Shown here: positions 23,141-25,517 of the stretch, piece by piece | How the letters are laid out: each line of letters opens with the position of its first letter | Numbering within the stretch: the first letter of the stretch is position 1 | Assembly: GCA_937899715.1 (NCBI GenBank) | Contig: CALCNX010000044.1 | Coordinates: 1-25,517, forward strand | Direction: 5' to 3' | DNA from: an uncultured bacterium | GTDB lineage: Bacteria > Bacteroidota > Ignavibacteria > Kapaibacteriales > UBA4661 | DNA: 25,517 bases | The notes under the pieces: generated by a model | The model's database searches: none | Told to the model about the DNA's origin: nothing | Seen by the model: only the letters and a program-made list of their open reading frames with translations | Program-made: the position numbers and the translations under genes

Positions 23141-25312
23141 TTAAAATCTAACCGTCAAGCCGCCATAAAAACCGCGTCCGGGAGCTGCGGGTAAAGAATT
23201 AATGTTGCGCCGTACCCATTCCAACTGCCATGCCGAAGCATCAAGGGCGTTTTCTACGCGCGCGTTCAGGATAATATGCGTTCCGGCGATATTCCAATCG
23301 AACGCCTCAGTCATATCCCAGTTGATATTCAGGCTCAAAAGATTATATGCTTCGGTTCGGGGATTCACAAAGCGAACTCCAGGCGTGGGCACACCATTAT
23401 CCACTTTGCTGTAAAAAATATTCATCACACCGACGGACAATCCAGCATCGGCATTGGTATAGCCTGCTCCCAGCCGTGCAATCCAATTGGGTACGGGCGA
23501 CCCATCAACGATGGTATTCCTGAAAACATTCGTTTGGTAGGACAGGGAACCTGTGAAATAGAGCGGTTCAAGGGGAATGTATTTTGTTTCAAATTCCATA
23601 CCTTGTGAGCGATAGGAATCGGCATTGACGAACTTAGGATTCATGCCCATTGTACGCTGTCCGCCAGTAATGATTTCGCGTTGGTCACTCTTGAAATAGA
23701 CAAGTGAGGCTTGAAAATTATCATGTTTGTAGAGCAGTTCCGCGTCAAACGTCGAAACATATTCAGGTCGTAATTCTCGATTGCCCTGAAGCCCCGGTGT
23801 ATTGGGTTCAACGACGACGTCGCTCTCCGTTGCTCGCGGTGCGCGGAATGCCTGACCATAAAGAAGTTTGAGTGTGAAATCACTGGTTATGTTCCAAAGT
23901 GCTCCCAGACGCGGCACAACAGAAATTGGTTTGTCAGAGTCAAAAGAATTCGCTTGCGCTCCGGCAATGAATTTCAACTGCTCAATCGGCGTGTAGTCAA
24001 CTTGCGCGTAAGCGCTCCACCACGTGCGCTCGTAGTATGGAACGGCAGCAAATGTCACATTCATAGGGCGCTGCTGTTTTATCCAGCCGTTCTGGATATT
24101 TGCCAAGCCACCAAAAATAACGTTCAGCCCACGCAAAGGCTTAACGTAATTGGTTAGTTCTATCACGTAATCACGAGATTGCCGCGACGGACCCGTCGGC
24201 GGAGGCGGCATTGATGGGTTCGGAGGCGGTGGCGTTCTACCATCAATATTTTCGTAGAAGGTGGCAGTAAGATTCAACGTCGTTTTCCAAAAGTCTGTTA
24301 TCTGGCGCGTATAGCCAATGTCAGCGTTCAAATATGTTTCTAAGAGAATAGCAAGCGGCAGCCGTATTTCCCCACCATATGTGTCAGGATTGTACCGCAT
24401 CCACGTCAGATTTGCCGTGAGATTGTTTTCTGCACCAGGGTTGTATTGCAGACCAATATTAGCGCCGATGCCGTTTTGACGATAGGTGATAGTAGTGTCG
24501 TTTCGTGTGGTTTCGGTCTGAAGAGTTTGCTTCCAGTCGTTTTGGTTAAGATATTGAGCGCTTGCCGCAATATGAATATCACCCGCAGAAACGCCACCAT
24601 CCAGCGCCGCAAGTGCCGTTCCAAATGAGCCGCCATTTGCAGAGAGATTCAGGGCGGACTTCGTAGCTTTTTTCATAATGACATTGACCACTCCCGAATA
24701 CGCTCCTGTGCCATAAAGTACCGAGCCGGGACCGCGAATAAGCTCAATTCGCTCTACTCCTGCAAGGGGGAACGTCGCCAATACCGCAGAATATGCGCCC
24801 CCGTACAGGCTTTCCCGCACCGGACGACCATCTATCATTATCAGGACGTGATTGCTGTAGAGTGTGCCTTGCTGGTCGCCACGAATGGAAATACCGTTGC
24901 GGTTACTGAAGTTTACCAGCACCGCCGCGCCTGTCATGTAGTTCAGTGCATCTTTGAGGGTTTGTGCACCGAAGAGCCGTATTTCACGCGCTGTCAGCAC
25001 CGAGACTACGCCGGGTGCATCAATGATTTTTTCTTCGGCTTTCGATGCCGTTGTTATTACCAAATCAAATAATTCCTCAACGGAGGATACCCCGACAATA
25101 CCAGCTAAATCAGTAAGTTCTTCTAGCGAAAGGTCGCGCAAACTCTCAATGTTCATGCGAAGAATTTCGCTGCGGGTAGGTTTTTTCTTGTTTGCAGGTA
25201 ATGAGTCTTGAGCGCAAACATTCGTAAATGCTGTGAAAGCACAGAGAAGAACGATTGTGCAAAGTGCGGCACGGCAACACGATGATGTTTGATATGAAAG
25301 GGTAATCTTCAT
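23141..25312 (-). CDS. TonB-dependent outer-membrane receptor
   Basis: 723 residues. Signal peptide ends near CAQDS (about residue 35). A short pre-plug region carries a doubled LSLEEL/SVEEL helix and leads to ITTASKAEEKI. The plug domain (about 95-215) has APGVVSVLTAREI, MIDGRPVRESLYGG and RIELIRGPGSVLYGTGAYSGVVNVI, the classic plug end. The 22-strand barrel fills the rest and ends GLTVRF, with a terminal Phe. A proline-rich loop (about 24185-24240 on the genome) is unusual. It brings a large or scarce ligand, such as a siderophore, cobalamin, metal complex or sugar, across the outer membrane using TonB energy. The ATG overlaps the stop of the upstream gene by 4 bp (ATGA). Confidence 0.95.
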   Translation of the reverse strand: MKITLSYQTSSCCRAALCTIVLLCAFTAFTNVCAQDSLPANKKKPTRSEILRMNIESLRDLSLEELTDLAGIVGVSSVEELFDLVITTASKAEEKIIDAPGVVSVLTAREIRLFGAQTLKDALNYMTGAAVLVNFSNRNGISIRGDQQGTLYSNHVLIMIDGRPVRESLYGGAYSAVLATFPLAGVERIELIRGPGSVLYGTGAYSGVVNVIMKKATKSALNLSANGGSFGTALAALDGGVSAGDIHIAASAQYLNQNDWKQTLQTETTRNDTTITYRQNGIGANIGLQYNPGAENNLTANLTWMRYNPDTYGGEIRLPLAILLETYLNADIGYTRQITDFWKTTLNLTATFYENIDGRTPPPPNPSMPPPPTGPSRQSRDYVIELTNYVKPLRGLNVIFGGLANIQNGWIKQQRPMNVTFAAVPYYERTWWSAYAQVDYTPIEQLKFIAGAQANSFDSDKPISVVPRLGALWNITSDFTLKLLYGQAFRAPRATESDVVVEPNTPGLQGNRELRPEYVSTFDAELLYKHDNFQASLVYFKSDQREIITGGQRTMGMNPKFVNADSYRSQGMEFETKYIPLEPLYFTGSLSYQTNVFRNTIVDGSPVPNWIARLGAGYTNADAGLSVGVMNIFYSKVDNGVPTPGVRFVNPRTEAYNLLSLNINWDMTEAFDWNIAGTHIILNARVENALDASAWQLEWVRRNINSLPAAPGRGFYGGLTVRF

Positions 25313-25517
25313 AGCACCACCGCCAGTTTCAGAAGGTCTGCCGATAGCTTGAGTCCAATAGACTCTGCGGCGGTTCGGTTAATTTCAAACTTTTTGTCCC
25401 CATTGGTGAAAATGTTGATATGCCCACCTTCTTTCGCCATACCTGCACCCTTCGTCACAATAAGCATAGCTTTGGTACGCGCCAATTCTTGTACCTTCGG
25501 GAGCTTTTTGCTCATAT
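25309..25517 (-). CDS. YfiR-like (DUF4154) protein, C-terminal part, cut by the window edge
   Basis: Only the last 68-69 residues are inside the window; the gene runs past the right edge. The segment AMLIVTKGAGMAKEGGHINIF followed by KKFEINRTAAESIGLKLSADLLKLA matches the end of YfiR/DUF4154 proteins. YfiR itself is a periplasmic repressor in the YfiBNR diguanylate-cyclase system, but DUF4154 genes also lie next to TonB receptors in many Bacteroidota and Proteobacteria without that system. The stop overlaps the receptor start by 4 bp, so the two are co-translated and this gene leads the operon. Its N terminus and any signal peptide cannot be seen. Confidence 0.83.
   Translation of the reverse strand, partial: MSKKLPKVQELARTKAMLIVTKGAGMAKEGGHINIFTNGDKKFEINRTAAESIGLKLSADLLKLAVVL

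Noticed and set aside
1..25517. CRISPR arrays, tRNA, rRNA, integrases, toxin-antitoxin or restriction genes
   Set aside because: I looked for repeated spacers, cloverleaf-like palindromes and family motifs on both strands and found none; the content is housekeeping and envelope genes.

Overview
The window looks like chromosomal DNA from a Gram-negative bacterium of the Bacteroidota/Chlorobiota (FCB) kind, possibly an Ignavibacteria- or Kapabacteria-like lineage. The pointers are a Bacteroidota-style ArgH (GSAAGYGSSFP and MPHKKNPDVFEL), a YtxJ-type bacilliredoxin, a rhomboid with a cytoplasmic tail typical of this group, several outer-membrane barrel proteins, Bacteroidota-like TAnnTTTG promoter boxes, and mostly weak Shine-Dalgarno sequences. 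This placement is an inference from protein character, not a database match. The DNA is almost fully coding and mainly housekeeping; I found no tRNA, rRNA, CRISPR array, transposase, phage gene or recognisable defence system.

Layout. 1-235 holds a MITE-like palindrome. 236-8516 is a plus-strand run: argH and hpnE (overlapping), an aspartate-type aminotransferase and ytxJ, then lipA, a PhnP-like metallo-beta-lactamase and mnmG. A secreted GH18-like protein follows at 8565-9626. 9656-12488 is on the minus strand (read from the right): holB, cdd and a 3-hydroxyacyl-CoA dehydrogenase, with a second, unrelated inverted repeat between holB and cdd. 12660-20362 is on the plus strand: pgk, an unrecognised envelope protein, rhomboid protease, secreted alpha/beta hydrolase, ispG, a DinB-like protein, an FmdB zinc ribbon with a Ser-rich tail, a BON-domain protein and a CcmE of the CxxxY type. 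A strong bidirectional terminator at 20389-20423 ends this run.

20452-25517 is on the minus strand. Read from the right edge it has a YfiR-like protein (cut by the edge), a TonB-dependent receptor overlapping it by 4 bp, a periplasmic DUF4198 protein, a membrane-anchored CxxC redoxin, and a TrkA-type potassium channel. The first four are closely spaced and look like an envelope uptake locus, possibly for a metal or metal complex; this is the most interesting functional unit here.

Working together: the genes cover arginine, isoprenoid (ispG) and squalene/hopanoid (hpnE) synthesis, lipoylation, tRNA wobble modification, glycolysis, pyrimidine salvage, DNA replication, low-molecular-weight thiol redox, and cytochrome c maturation (solitary ccmE).
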